Assembly: GCF_026810505.1 (NCBI RefSeq)
Contig: NZ_CP101750.1
Span: 8,606,515 to 8,670,514, forward strand
Reading direction: 5' to 3'
Source: Streptomyces sp. Je 1-369
GTDB lineage: Bacteria; Actinomycetota; Actinomycetes; Streptomycetales; Streptomycetaceae
Length of the DNA: 64,000 nucleotides
Below are positions 54,593 to 63,320 of this stretch, one piece after another. The translations under genes were made by a program, and so were the position numbers. The notes under the pieces were generated by a model. That model had not been told where the DNA came from, made no database searches, and worked only from the letters and a program-made list of their open reading frames with translations. Within the stretch, counting starts at the first letter, position 1, and every line of letters starts with the position of its first letter.

Positions 54593-55498
54593 GCCGTTGG
54601 GTGCGGGCGGGTCCGGTCCGGGCTTCCGGGCCGGGGCTGGGGGTTTGCGTGCCGGGCCGTCCCTGTCGGGGGTCTGTTGCTTGTGGTCGTGTGCTGGCCC
54701 GCTGCGGGTTTGCGCGGTGGGCGGGCGGGCCGCGTCGATCCCGCGTGTGCCCCGGGGCCGGCCGTGCTCAGCGTGTACTGCCGTGTTCCGTCGTCTGCCG
54801 GCCTCGTGTTGCCGTGCGGCGGGTGTCCGGTACCGCAGCTGCAACCGTGCAAGGACGTGGGGAGCGAGGGGGCGGTGGGCGGTGTGCGACAACGTTTCCT
54901 TGCCGGCCGCGCGGACTTCACTCCGGGCCAGGCGCACCTGGCCCGCGCCGCCTACCGTGCCCCTGGGAGCCCGTCCCCCGGGACGGCCTCAACCCGCCCG
55001 CCCGTCACGGCGCCTGACTGTGCCGCACTCCGCCCGCCTCCCGCGGTTCCTGCCCCCTCAGCCCTGTTCCGGTACACCAAGCACCAAGCACCAAACGCCA
55101 GCACTACGTGCCAAGTGCCAGTTTCAGCACCAAGTCCCAGCACCACGTGCCAGTTCCAGAACCAGGACCAGCGCCAGGACCAGCACTACGTGCCAGCACC
55201 AGCCCGGTACTACGTGCCAGTTCCAGTCCCAGTACTACGTGCCAGTTCCAGCACCAAGTCCCAGCACCACGTGCCAGTTCCAGCACCAGCGCAGCGTCAA
55301 CACCAGCGCAGCGCCAGCACCAGCACCAGCGTCAGCACCGGCGCCAGCGCAGCGTCAGCGTCTGTGTTTGTGCCTGTTTCTGTTTCGGTGTGTGGTGCCC
55401 CGTACGGCGAAAGGAGGGTGCCCCGCACCCGATACGAGAGCGCCCGCGGCGACGGAATGCAGTCAAGACAAGAACTCGACGAAGTACGGAGAACACCC
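54593..55498. other. non-coding spacer between the two SARP genes
   Basis: 906 bases with no believable gene. The first 480 bases are plain GC-rich DNA. 55085-55375 is a minisatellite of the CAGCACCA/GTGCCAGTTCCAG type. The last 100 bases carry the likely promoter and ribosome site of SARP 2 (CGGAGAACACCC before ATG 55499). Confidence 0.65.
55085..55375. repeat. degenerate minisatellite (CAGCACCA / GTGCCAGTTCCAG units)
   Basis: About 290 bases built of short units such as CCAGCACTACGTGCCAGTT, GTTCCAGCACCAAGTCCCAG and GCGCAGCGCCAGCACCA; a 40-base block (CCAAGTCCCAGCACCACGTGC...) appears twice, near 55129 and 55254. CACGTG and TACGTG palindromes recur every 25-60 bases. Confidence 0.85.
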
Positions 55499-56320
55499 AT
55501 GAAGATTCAGGTTCTGGGTCCGTTGAGCGCCGAGGTCAACGGGGGATCGATTGTTCCGACGGCACGCAAGCCGCGGCAGATCTTGTCCCTGTTTGCCCTC
55601 TATCCGGGACAGGTCATGCCTGTTCCCACGCTCATGGAGGAGCTCTGGGGCACTGAGCCGCCCCAGAGTGCGCTGACCACCCTGCAGACCTACATCCTGC
55701 AGCTGCGCCGGCATCTGGGCACCGCGCTGGGGCCCGGTACTCCGGGGACCGCCAAGGAGGTGCTGGCCACCCGGCACGGCGGTTATCTGATGCAGATACC
55801 GGCTGATGGCGTGGACGTGCACGAGTACGACCGTCTGGCCACCGAGGGCCGTGGCGCCTTCGAGAGCGGGGATGATGCCACCGCCGCCGACCGTTTCCGT
55901 CGGGCGCTGGCGCTGTGGCGCGGGCCCGCGCTGGTCGATGTGCGGGTCGGTCCCATCCTGGAGATCGAGGTCATGCGTCTGGAGGAGTCGCGTCTTGGCA
56001 CGGTGGAGCGGCGTATCGATGCCGATCTGCGGCTGGGCCGGCACTCCGAACTCATCGCCGAACTCACCGAACTGACCGCGCGCTACCCCCAGCACGAAGG
56101 ACTGCACTCGCAGGCCATGGTGGCGCTCTACCGTTCGGGGCGGCAGGCCTCGGCGCTGGAGATCTACCGCAAGCTGCGGATCCGCATGATCGAAGGGCTG
56201 GGGGTGGAGCCCTCCCCGCAGGTGCAGCGGCTGCACCAGGCCATGCTGGCCGTCGATCCCCAGCTGGACGTCACCGCCGGGCCGCGGCGCAGCTCCACGT
56301 TCGACCTGTACGCCGCCTGA
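55499..56320 (+). CDS. SARP-family pathway activator
   Basis: A 273-residue SARP of normal small size, start ATG 55499. DNA-binding domain: MKIQVLGPLSAEVNGG, RKPRQILSLFALYPGQVMPV, PPQSALTTLQTYILQLRRHLG (recognition helix), KEVLATRHGGYLMQI (wing). Activation domain: YDRLATEGRGAFESGDDATAADRFRRAL, LHSQAMVALYRSGRQASALEIYRKLR, GLGVEPSPQVQRLHQAML. It is close kin of SARP 1 but lacks the insertion, so the pair looks like a duplication. SARPs bind direct heptamer repeats upstream of biosynthetic promoters. Its likely targets are the aromatase and PKS genes downstream. Confidence 0.9.
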   Translation: MKIQVLGPLSAEVNGGSIVPTARKPRQILSLFALYPGQVMPVPTLMEELWGTEPPQSALTTLQTYILQLRRHLGTALGPGTPGTAKEVLATRHGGYLMQIPADGVDVHEYDRLATEGRGAFESGDDATAADRFRRALALWRGPALVDVRVGPILEIEVMRLEESRLGTVERRIDADLRLGRHSELIAELTELTARYPQHEGLHSQAMVALYRSGRQASALEIYRKLRIRMIEGLGVEPSPQVQRLHQAMLAVDPQLDVTAGPRRSSTFDLYAA

Positions 56321-57522
56321 CCGCCGGCCGATGCGGCCGTCCGGCCACGGCCGCCCGCACGCCCGGTCACCGGCCGTCCGGCCACGGCGATCCGGTGACC
56401 GGCCGTTGCGGCTTCCGGCCGTCCGGCCGGGGCCACCCGGTGACCGGCCGCCTGGCCACAGGCCGTTCGGGCAGGGCCACTTGGCACCCGGGCTGCCGGT
56501 CGCCGGCCTGTGGGCTTCCGGCCGTTCGGTGTCCGGCTTGTCCGGCCCGGGGCCGCTTGGTGACTGCCGCTCTGGTCATGTGCTGTTCGGTCAGGGGCTC
56601 ATGGCGGCCGGGCTGTCCGGTTCCGGCTGCCGGTCGCCGGCCTGTGGGCTTCCGGCCGTCTGGTGTCCGGTTGTCCGCCCTGGGGCCGCCTGGTGACTGC
56701 TGCTCTGGTCACGGGCCGTTCGGGCCGGGCCACTTGGCGGCCCGGCTGTCGGTCGCTGGCTTTTGGGCTTCTGGCCGTTCGGTGTCCGGTTGTCCGCCCC
56801 GGGGCCGGCTGGTGACCGGCGCTCTGGCCGCGCGCCGTTCGGTGACCGGTTGCCCGGCCGGAAGCGCCTGGTGACCGGCCGTCCGGCCACGGGCACCGGT
56901 CACGCGGCGGCCCCGGCCACCGGTCGTCGGGCTGTCCGGCCACCGGGCGGCTCGGCCGTCGGGCCACGGCCACCTGCTCACCCGGGGGCCCGGCCACCAG
57001 GCCGCCCCGGCTGTCCGGCCGCCCGGTGGTCCGGCCACCTGCTCACCGGCTGTCCGGTCACCTGGCCGTCCGGTCACCTGCCCCCCCGGGGTCTGCTCGC
57101 GCCGCATCCGCTGCCTGCCTGCCTCGCGTGCGGTGCCCGGGCCGGGCGGACCGGGGCGGGCGCGGGGGCGGTCTGGCTGTCCCCGGGCCACCCCGGCCGG
57201 GGCGGGGCCGGTCAGGGGCGGGGTGGTTGTCCGGTGTGTGGGGGCGGTCGTGTTGCGTGCGCTGCGCAGCGAGGCGGACTCGAGCCGTGTGCGGGCACGC
57301 GTCGAGCCGGGTGGGGCACACTGCACAGACCACCGGCCCCGCTCCCGGCGCGTTCGCCCCGGGCCTGCCCGCCACCGGGCACCACCTGCCCGTCACCGGG
57401 TTCCACCTGCCCGTCACCGGGTACCGCTGCGCGCTGCTGTGCCGCTCTGTTGCGTCTGGCCCGCTCGGCCCGGCTTCGTCACGACCATTGCGTGCACATG
57501 GCGCGAGAGAAAGGGGGGTCCG
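56321..57522. repeat. 1.2-kb spacer of imperfect 120-134 bp repeats
   Basis: No gene. A block starting CGCCGGCCTGTGGGCTTCCGG near 56501 recurs near 56635 and 56754 (periods 134 and 119), and smaller CCGGCCGTTCGG, GGTGACCGG and GGCCACCTG units fill the rest to about 57080. The same DNA gives long open frames on several strands, an effect of GC bias. 57100-57522 is plain spacer with the ribosome site AAGGGGGG for the next gene. Confidence 0.75.
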
Positions 57523-58482
57523 GTGCCCGGCGAGCGTATCCACCGGTTGTCGCACACGCTGGAGGTGGCCGCGCCCGCCTCCACCCTCTACGCGCTGATC
57601 GCGGACCCTGAGCGCTGGCCGCTGTACCTGCCGCGCAGCGTCTACGCCCAGCGTCTGGACTTCGACGGCGTCAACGAACGGGTCCGTCTGTGGGCGCTGG
57701 CCGAGGGCCGGATCGTGTCCTGGACCGCCTGCCGCACCCAGGATCCGGTGCGCCGGCTGATTTCCTTCCGTCAGGATGTGCTGATGGAGCCGGCCACCTC
57801 GATGGCCGGGTGCTGGAGTGTGCGGCCGCTGGCGCCGGGCCGCTGCCGGCTGACCCTGGAACACGAGTTCACCGCTGCCCCCGGCCGGCCCCAGGACGCC
57901 CTCTGGCTTGCCCAGGTCACCGCCGACAACACCCGTTCCACCCTGCGCAGCCTGCAGTTTCTGGCCGAGCGCTGGAGCCGCCTGGACGAGCTGGCCCTCT
58001 CCTTCGCCGAGTCGGTGCGGGTGAAGGGGCCCGCCGAGCTGGTCTACGGTTTCCTCTACGATGTGGCCGACTGGCCCGGCCAGCTCCCGCACGTGCGCCG
58101 GGCCGCGCTGGAAGAGCCCCACCTCGGCATCCAGAAAGTCGCCCTGGAACTCACCGCCGCCGACGGCGGGCCCGCCCCCGGGGTGGCCGGGATCCGTATC
58201 TGTTTCCCGCACGCCGGCCGTATCGTGCACAAGGCCACCGTGCCCCGCCCGCTGCTGGCCGCGCACTGCGGTGAATGGTCGGTCCTGCCCGACGAACGGG
58301 GCGTCACCGTGGTCGCCCAGCACCATGCCCTGCTGCGCGAGGACCGCATCGAACAGGTCCTGGGCGCCGGCGCCACCCTCGCCGAGGCCCGCCGCCGTAT
58401 CCGTGCCGACCTCGCCCGCGACAGCCGCCAGATCCTGCAACTGGCCCGCCGTCACGCCGAATCCGCCATCCGCGTCCTGTGA
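57523..58482 (+). CDS. di-domain polyketide aromatase/cyclase
   Basis: A 319-residue protein made of two SRPBCC domains (residues about 5-150 and 160-305), the arrangement of type II PKS aromatase/cyclases such as ActVII-like enzymes. Domain 1: HTLEVAAPASTLYALIADPERWPLYLP. Domain 2: ESVRVKGPAELVYGFLYDVADWPGQLPHVRR and IRICFPHAGRIVHKATVP. These shape and dehydrate the first ring of the bound polyketide chain. Start GTG 57523 after AAGGGGGG. No ketosynthase or ACP gene is in the window, so partners must lie beyond 64000 or elsewhere. Confidence 0.88.
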   Translation: MPGERIHRLSHTLEVAAPASTLYALIADPERWPLYLPRSVYAQRLDFDGVNERVRLWALAEGRIVSWTACRTQDPVRRLISFRQDVLMEPATSMAGCWSVRPLAPGRCRLTLEHEFTAAPGRPQDALWLAQVTADNTRSTLRSLQFLAERWSRLDELALSFAESVRVKGPAELVYGFLYDVADWPGQLPHVRRAALEEPHLGIQKVALELTAADGGPAPGVAGIRICFPHAGRIVHKATVPRPLLAAHCGEWSVLPDERGVTVVAQHHALLREDRIEQVLGAGATLAEARRRIRADLARDSRQILQLARRHAESAIRVL

Positions 58483-58562
58483 CCCCGCCCAGCCGCCCCC
58501 CGTCCCGGCCCGCGCCACCACCGACCCCCGCGCCCGCGGCCCCGCGGCGGGGCCCGGCACCC

Positions 58563-58676
58563 GGCCCCGCCCCGGCCTCCCGGGTCCGGCCGCCCCACCC
58601 GGCCCCGCCCCGGCCTCCCGGGTCCGGCCGCCCCACCCGGCCCCGCCCCGGCCTCCCGGGCCCGGCCGCCCCACCC
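58563..58676. repeat. 38-bp tandem repeat, three copies
   Basis: Copies at 58563, 58601 and 58639 differ at only a base or two. It follows closely on the aromatase stop. Confidence 0.9.
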
Positions 58677-59042
58677 GGCCCCGACGCCTGTCCGCCCGCC
58701 GGGGCCGACACGAACTCCCGCACCCGCCCACCTCCCTGGCGTCGCGCCCTGCCCGGCCCTGCCCGGCCCTGCCCGGGCCTGGTGAGGCGCCGGTGCCCCG
58801 GCGCGTCCTCCGGCTCTGGCGTCTGCCTGCCGGACGGGGTGTATTGGGGATGCCGGCGTACGGCGGCACGCTGCGGCGACGTGCCCGGCCCCCGTCCCGG
58901 ACCGCAGACGTCCGGTGCTTGGACCGGCCCGGACGTCCGCCCCCGCCGTGAGCAGCCCGGCCTCCCCGTAAGCGACACCCGCAGCCGATACGCCCAGCAG
59001 CCCGGCCCGGCCCGGCCCGGCCCGGCCCGGCCCTGCCCGGCC

Positions 59043-59112
59043 CAGCAGTCCGGCCCGGCCCAGCAGTCCGGCCCGGCCCAACAGCCCTGCCTGGCCCAGC
59101 AGTCCGGCCCGG
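59043..59112. repeat. 18-bp tandem repeat, four copies
   Basis: CAGCAGTCCGGCCCGGCC at 59043, 59061, 59079 (variant) and 59097. Confidence 0.9.
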
Positions 59113-59741
59113 TCCCGTCCCGGGTGGTTGGGTACCGGCGCGTCATAGGGCCCCGACGCCTGCCGTCCGCCCGGGCAGGCGCTGTGAACTTCCGTATACG
59201 CAGCGCCCCGAGGCGGGGCGAGGCGTCCGGCCGGCCCCGGGCGCCCCGGCCGCGCCGCCCCCAGACGTCGGGCCCCGGCATGCCGCCCGGCTCTGACGTC
59301 TGCCCGCCCGCCCCCGGCGACACACCAAGGCGACAGGCCAAGGCGACACATTAAGGCGACACATTAAGGCGGCTGGCCAAGGCGGCTGGCCCGGGCGGCA
59401 GGACCGGGCCGTCCCGGGCAGCCGGAGGCCGGTGTGTCACGTGGCCCTGACGTCTGTCCACCCGCCGGGGGCATCACGAACTCCCGCGCACGCGACACGC
59501 CGAGGCGACATGCCGGCCCGCCCCGGTGCCCCGGAACGCCGGGCCGCGGTGCGCCACCCGGCGCGGCGATCTGTTGGGTGGCGCGCTCAGCTCGAGTTTT
59601 AATCTCGGACGGCTTGCTCGCCCCGTCTCCGCGGTATCCGCCGCCGATCCCGCCCGGCTCAGGGCGGACGCCAGGAGGGCCGAGGCGTGGTCGCGCTGGG
59701 GTGAGGAGCCGGTCGAAGGTCAGAACCCAGGCCGGGAGTCG

Positions 59742-60128
59742 TCAGACGAAGAAGGCGTTCATCCCGGGCACGTCGGAGAGATAGGTCTCGATACTCGCGA
59801 TCTTTCCGTCGCGGAGCCGGCAGACCGTGGCCAGGTATTCGTCCAGCACGGCGTCTTCCCGGTGCGCGGTGTTGTGCAGGGAGAGCGCCATGTTCTCCCT
59901 GCTGGCCAGGAGATGCAGCAGCTCGAAGTCGAGGCCGTACGAGGCGATCAGCTGAGCGCGCTCCACCACCGCCTCGGCGCCGTCGGCTGTGCCGGAGATG
60001 GTGTTGTCGCCGGGCAGGGTCCAGGTGGCGTCGTCGTGCAGCAGGGCCCGGATGCCGTCCCAGTCGCCCGAGACCAGGGCCTGGTGGAAGGTGCGCCCGA
60101 GGGCGAGGGGGGCTTCGTTGGTGGACAT
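59742..60128 (-). CDS. SnoaL/NTF2-like protein
   Basis: A 128-residue protein of the SnoaL-like alpha+beta barrel fold: LGRTFHQALVSGDWDGIRALLHDDATWTLPGD near the start, then ISGTADGAEAVVERAQLIASYG, and VCRLRDGKIASIETYLSDVPG at the end. The fold serves as polyketide cyclase, isomerase or unknown small-molecule binder. Start ATG 60128 after AAGGGAA. It is divergent from a TetR gene with a palindromic operator between; the pair appears to be a self-contained switch. Confidence 0.85.
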   Translation of the reverse strand: MSTNEAPLALGRTFHQALVSGDWDGIRALLHDDATWTLPGDNTISGTADGAEAVVERAQLIASYGLDFELLHLLASRENMALSLHNTAHREDAVLDEYLATVCRLRDGKIASIETYLSDVPGMNAFFV

Positions 60129-60146
60129 GGCATTCCCTTCACAACA

Positions 60147-60170
60147 CTAAAGCGGTGATCTCCGCTTTAG
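60147..60170. promoter_or_regulatory. TetR operator palindrome
   Basis: CTAAAGCGG, six bases, CCGCTTTAG: perfect 9-bp arms between the divergent SnoaL-like and TetR genes. A degraded copy (CTAAGGCGCAACTCTTTGCTTTAAGG) lies at 60194-60219, next to the TetR start, so both promoters may be bound. Confidence 0.7.
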
Positions 60171-60226
60171 CGTGACCGTAAGCCCCCTGCTCGCTAAGGC
60201 GCAACTCTTTGCTTTAAGGTGGAGGG

Positions 60227-60805
60227 GTGAACGCTGACGCATCGACGAAGCGGCCCGGCGGCCGCAGCGCCCACGTCCGTGCCGCCGTACACAGCGCCGC
60301 GGTCGCGCTGGTGGGCGAGTTGGGCGCCGACCAGGTGACCCTCCCCGCCGTGGCCCAGCGCGCGGGGGTCAACTCCAGCACCCTCTACCGGCGCTGGGGT
60401 ACGCTCGCCGCGCTCCTGGCCGACATCGCCCAGCACCGCGGCGACACCGGCGCGCCCCCGCTCGCCGGTGACCTGCGCACCGACCTGGAGAACCAGGCGG
60501 TCTGGACGCTGGCGGAGCTCTCCCGGCCCGGCGGCATCGCCTTCTTCCGCGCCGAAGTCGCGCCCGACGTCGACGAGCGCCACGACGGACTGCGCGAATG
60601 TCTGCGCAGGGTCAGCGAGCGCTTCCGCCCGGTCCTCGACGCGGCGCGGGAGCGCGGCGAGGCGCCCCCGTCCCTGGAGCAGGTTCTGGACCGGATCGTT
60701 GCGCCGCTCTACTTCCGGGTGGTCTTCTCCATCCCCGGTACGGATGAGGCGTACGCCCGCGGCCTTGTCGCGGAGCTGCCCGGGAAGCTCCAGCCTGAGT
60801 TGTGA
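60227..60805 (+). CDS. TetR-family regulator
   Basis: A 192-residue TetR regulator from GTG 60227. HTH: VRAAVHSAAVALVGELGADQVTL, AVAQRAGVNSSTLYRRWG. The C-terminal domain (LDRIVAPLYFRVVFSIPGTDEAYARGLV) is of the TetR_C_11-like type. The GGAGG in front almost touches the GTG, so the exact start is uncertain. It probably represses the SnoaL-like gene and itself through the palindrome at 60147-60170. Confidence 0.85.
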   Translation: MNADASTKRPGGRSAHVRAAVHSAAVALVGELGADQVTLPAVAQRAGVNSSTLYRRWGTLAALLADIAQHRGDTGAPPLAGDLRTDLENQAVWTLAELSRPGGIAFFRAEVAPDVDERHDGLRECLRRVSERFRPVLDAARERGEAPPSLEQVLDRIVAPLYFRVVFSIPGTDEAYARGLVAELPGKLQPEL

Positions 60806-63320
60806 ACTTCGCCCGGCTCCTCGCTCCGGCGGAACCCGCCCGGAGCCGCACACACCCCGGGGCCCCGGAGGGAGAGGTTACGGAACACCTGCCGGACGCC
60901 CCGATGGCCCCATGCCGTTTCAGAACCTCTCGGCACCTGCCTGAGCCGGGCGGAACCGGCGTTGCCCACTACGGGAGACGGGGCCGGCAAGCCGGCCCGA
61001 GGTTGAAACTCAAGCTCGGGTGTTGTGCCGGGCCCCGGCCCGCCCCCCCCCGGCACTCCGGCCGTCCCGGCGCCGCCCCGGGCGGCCGGGGCCCCTCCTC
61101 GCACTGCCCCCGCCGGGCGGCACGCCACGGACTCCGGCTCACGCGGCCCCCGCCTCCCGGAGGCGGGTCCCTGCGGCGGCGGACGCCGGACAGCGCGCCG
61201 CCATACGGCCGTTGCGGGCGCCCCCCCGGGGGCCGCCGCAGCGCAGCCGGGCGGCCCCGGGGGAGTGCCGTGGCCCCGGCAGGGGCAACCGTGCGCCCCG
61301 GCCGCGGCCGCGGCGGTGCGGGGAAGTCGGGCCCCGGGGCCCTGGGGCGCCGGTCCGCGGATGGCGCTCGGCCCGCCCGCCCGCTCCCTCATCCGCCCAG
61401 CCCTCATCCTCCTAGCCCTCATCCTCCCAGCCCTCATCCTCCCCGCCCCCGAGCGCCTGGCGTCACGGCCGTCAACTCGGCCCGGGCGCACGGAAGATGC
61501 GGACGCGGTGACTCCGTGCGGGGCGGAGCGGCAGTCGGGGAATCCGGTCCGCACAACACCCCGCCCCAGTGACCTACGTCACTTTCGGAGTCCCTTGGTG
61601 CGGGGACGGCATCCGTGTCACTATTTCCGCACGACTTCCCTGCCCAAAGCCGGTTCTGAGGCGGTGGGTTGAGTGTCGTATCCGCCGCCTCTTACGGGCC
61701 GTGCCGAGTTCATGCCCCGGCGGTATCGCTTCCCCCCACCGCATTTCATTGCCCGTATGCCATGACGCCCGGCGTCCACGGACACGGACCCGGCGGGGAT
61801 TTCTCCCTCCCTCATTCCGGCTGCCCTGAGCGTGCCGAAATCTGTGCCGGAAAAGAGCAGCCCTGCACCATCGGCCGGCACCGCCACCGGCACCATCAGC
61901 CGGCACCGGCACCGGCACCGGCACCGCGCGGGCACCGCCGTGCCAGGGCCCCGGCCCGGCGCAGTCCGGCCGGCGCATCCTCGTTCTGTCCCAACTCCCG
62001 CCTCCCCGCCCGTAGGTGAGTCGGCGGCCGGGGGGAAGGGGGCGGGGGAGTGGCGCGCCGGGCAGGAGGCCGGCGGGCCGGTAGGCGCGCGGGCCGGACC
62101 GGTGCCCGTGGCCCGCCCGGGCCGGTACGCAGCCCGCGCCCCCGCCGGGACGTCAGAACCCGGGGACAGCCAGCCCCCGGGCGCGCCGGGCAGAGGGCAC
62201 CGCTCCCGTACCGCCAGAGCAGCCCCCGTACCCGCCCGGTACCCGCACCGCCCGCCCGGCCCCGGCCCGCACCCCGGGCGACCAGCCCCACTGCCCCACG
62301 CCCGCGCCCCGGACCCCCGCCCCGCTCCGCCCCGGGCAGGACCGCGGCCTTGCACCCGCACCTGGCGCACCCGGCACCTGGCGCACCCGGCACCTCCGCA
62401 CCTGGCGCACCCGGCACTCCCGCACCCGGCACCTCCGCACCTGCGTGCCACCAGTCCTCAGCCCGGCCCCCGCCCGGGGCAGGGCCCGCGCTCCCGCACA
62501 CCGCCCCAACCCCCCCGCTGCGCCCGGGCGGGACCGAGGCCTTGCACCCGCACCTCCGCACCTCCGCACCTCGGCCCCCTGCACCCTGGCCTCCCCGCAC
62601 CTCCGTGCCACCCGGCCTGCCGACACCTCCGTGCCACCCGGCCTCAGCCGCGTCCCGCCCGGGGCAGAACCGCGGTCCTGCCTCAACCCCGCGCCGCCCC
62701 GGCCCCGTTCCGCCCCGCGCCGCCCCGACCCCGTTCCGCTCCGCCCCGACCGCGCCCCCGGGACGGGACGGCAGCCCCGCTGGGCAGGGCTGCGGCCCCG
62801 CCCCCGAACCTCCGTGCCCCGCCCGGCCATACCCCCGACCCCCGGGGGAGAGGGACAGCGCCACAGCTCCCGCAACCTCCGCACTCACGCCCCACCCGGC
62901 CCCGGCCGGCCCGCCCCACCCGGCCCCGGCCGGTCGTCCCATCCGCGCCGCCTTCCCCGGCGCCCGGACCGATCACCACTCCTGCCTCAACGGGCCCTGC
63001 CTCAACGGGCCGCGCCCCGCGAGGCTGCCCAAGGCCCCCAAGGCCCCCAAGGCCCCCAAGGCCCCCGGCCCTCAAGAGCCCAAGGCGCCCCGAGGAGCCC
63101 CTAGGAACCCCGAGGCCCCCCCGAGGGAGGCCCAGACGGGCAGCGGGGCGGCGGGGCAGCGGGGTGGGGAGTGGTGATCGGTCCGGGTCCGGAGAAGGCG
63201 GCGCGGCAGACGCCGTCACAGCAGCTGCCCCCCTTCCACCGCCCCCGCGGGCGGCACCGGGAGTGCGCGAAAGCTTCTCCACGTGCAGAAGGCAGACTCT
63301 AGAGAAAGTGGATTCCCGAT
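60806..63320. other. 2.5-kb GC-rich non-coding region before type III PKS
   Basis: No credible gene on either strand; long open frames are Pro/Arg/Gly/Ala strings. Repeats include a 15-bp unit CCCTCATCCTCCCAG four times (61386-61445), CCGGCA units (61880-61930), CACCTCCGCACC/GGCGCACCCGGCAC blocks (62340-62660) and AAGGCCCCC four times (63031-63066). A lower-GC patch at 61560-61690 with the palindrome GTGAC-CTAC-GTCAC (61569-61582) may be a promoter or operator. The last 80 bases presumably carry the promoter of the PKS gene. Confidence 0.65.
61386..61445. repeat. 15-bp tandem repeat, four copies
   Basis: CCCTCATCC[GT]CC[CT]AG-type units begin at 61386, 61401, 61416 and 61431. Confidence 0.9.

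Larger units (their letters stand above)
58483..59741. other. GC-rich spacer with tandem repeats
   Basis: 1259 bases without a credible gene. A 38-bp unit (GGCCCCGCCCCGGCCTCCCG...) occurs three times at 58563-58676; CCGGC runs lie at 59003-59038; an 18-bp unit (CAGCAGTCCGGCCCGGCC) occurs four times at 59043-59112; GGCGACA(C)A units lie at 59320-59370. The open frames here on both strands are composed of Pro/Gly/Arg only. Confidence 0.7.

Noticed and set aside
54677..55498. N-terminal extension of SARP 2
   Set aside because: The extension crosses a minisatellite and has no conserved domain; the usual SARP start MKIQVLG has its own ribosome site.
60806..63320. Several long open frames on both strands (200-500 codons)
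   Set aside because: They contain only Pro/Gly/Arg/Ala repeats, overlap each other in many frames, and have no ribosome sites or domain-like sequence; a result of very high GC.
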